A stretch of DNA of 21,838 nt. Source: Clostridia bacterium (lineage in GTDB: Bacteria > Bacillota > Clostridia > Oscillospirales > CAG-382). Shown here one piece after another: positions 21,834 through 21,838 of this stretch. The position numbers were made by a program, and so were the translations under genes. Position 1 is the first letter of the stretch, and every line of letters begins with the position of its first letter. The notes under the pieces were generated by a model that did no database searches, was not told the origin of the DNA, and saw only the letters and a program-made list of their open reading frames with translations. Location: the NCBI GenBank assembly GCA_017959195.1, contig JAGDBE010000025.1, forward strand, positions 1 to 21,838, given 5' to 3'.

Positions 21834-21838
21834 TATAC

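Overview
The window looks like a piece of the chromosome of an anaerobic Firmicute, most likely an uncultured Clostridia lineage. The grounds are GGAGG-type ribosome binding sites before nearly every gene, an ecfT-truA pair, an AgrC-like GHKL kinase, a DUF1540 protein, a split ThrE exporter and a DNA polymerase I with a degenerate proofreading domain. No rRNA, tRNA, CRISPR array, transposase or phage gene was found. Both ends cut genes: dnaX lacks its last codons on the left, and the UDP-sugar dehydrogenase on the right loses homology just before the edge.

Layout. (1) 1-3297, minus strand: ecfT, truA, dnaX, read in that order from a good promoter at about 3340-3367. (2) 3481-6144, plus strand: a tight four-gene operon of the two ThrE-type exporter halves, a GHKL sensor kinase and a GNAT acetyltransferase, closed by a two-way terminator shared with polA. 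(3) 6185-13553, minus strand: a ribokinase-like gene with a full-consensus promoter, then the growth cluster pyrH-frr-uppS-cdsA, then a hairpin, a SanA/DUF218 membrane protein and polA. (4) 13714-15244: a small lipoprotein, a DUF1540 cysteine-rich miniprotein on the opposite strand, and a COG1768-type metallophosphoesterase. (5) 15238-15516: a striking noncoding array of nine short hairpins joined by a 7-base linker. (6) 15734 to the end, plus strand: a surface-polysaccharide operon with two glycosyltransferases, a Wzy-like polymerase, a Wzx-like flippase and a WecC-like dehydrogenase, driven by a near-consensus promoter.

How the genes fit together. uppS makes the C55 lipid carrier that the Wzx/Wzy-type operon needs, and cdsA supplies CDP-diacylglycerol for membrane lipids, so regions 3 and 6 meet functionally at the envelope. 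The phosphoglycosyltransferase that starts the repeat unit and most sugar-nucleotide genes are not in the window and probably lie to the right.

Most unusual feature. In the 15238-15516 array, seven of nine stems are closed by a C(GNA)G triloop on one strand, a class known for exceptionally stable DNA mini-hairpins. The orientation of each GNA loop matches the orientation of the flanking heptamer TCATMAY. Copies differ only in loops and linkers, and the first heptamer supplies the stop codon of the upstream gene. I do not recognise it as a named repeat family and treat it as the best candidate for something undescribed.
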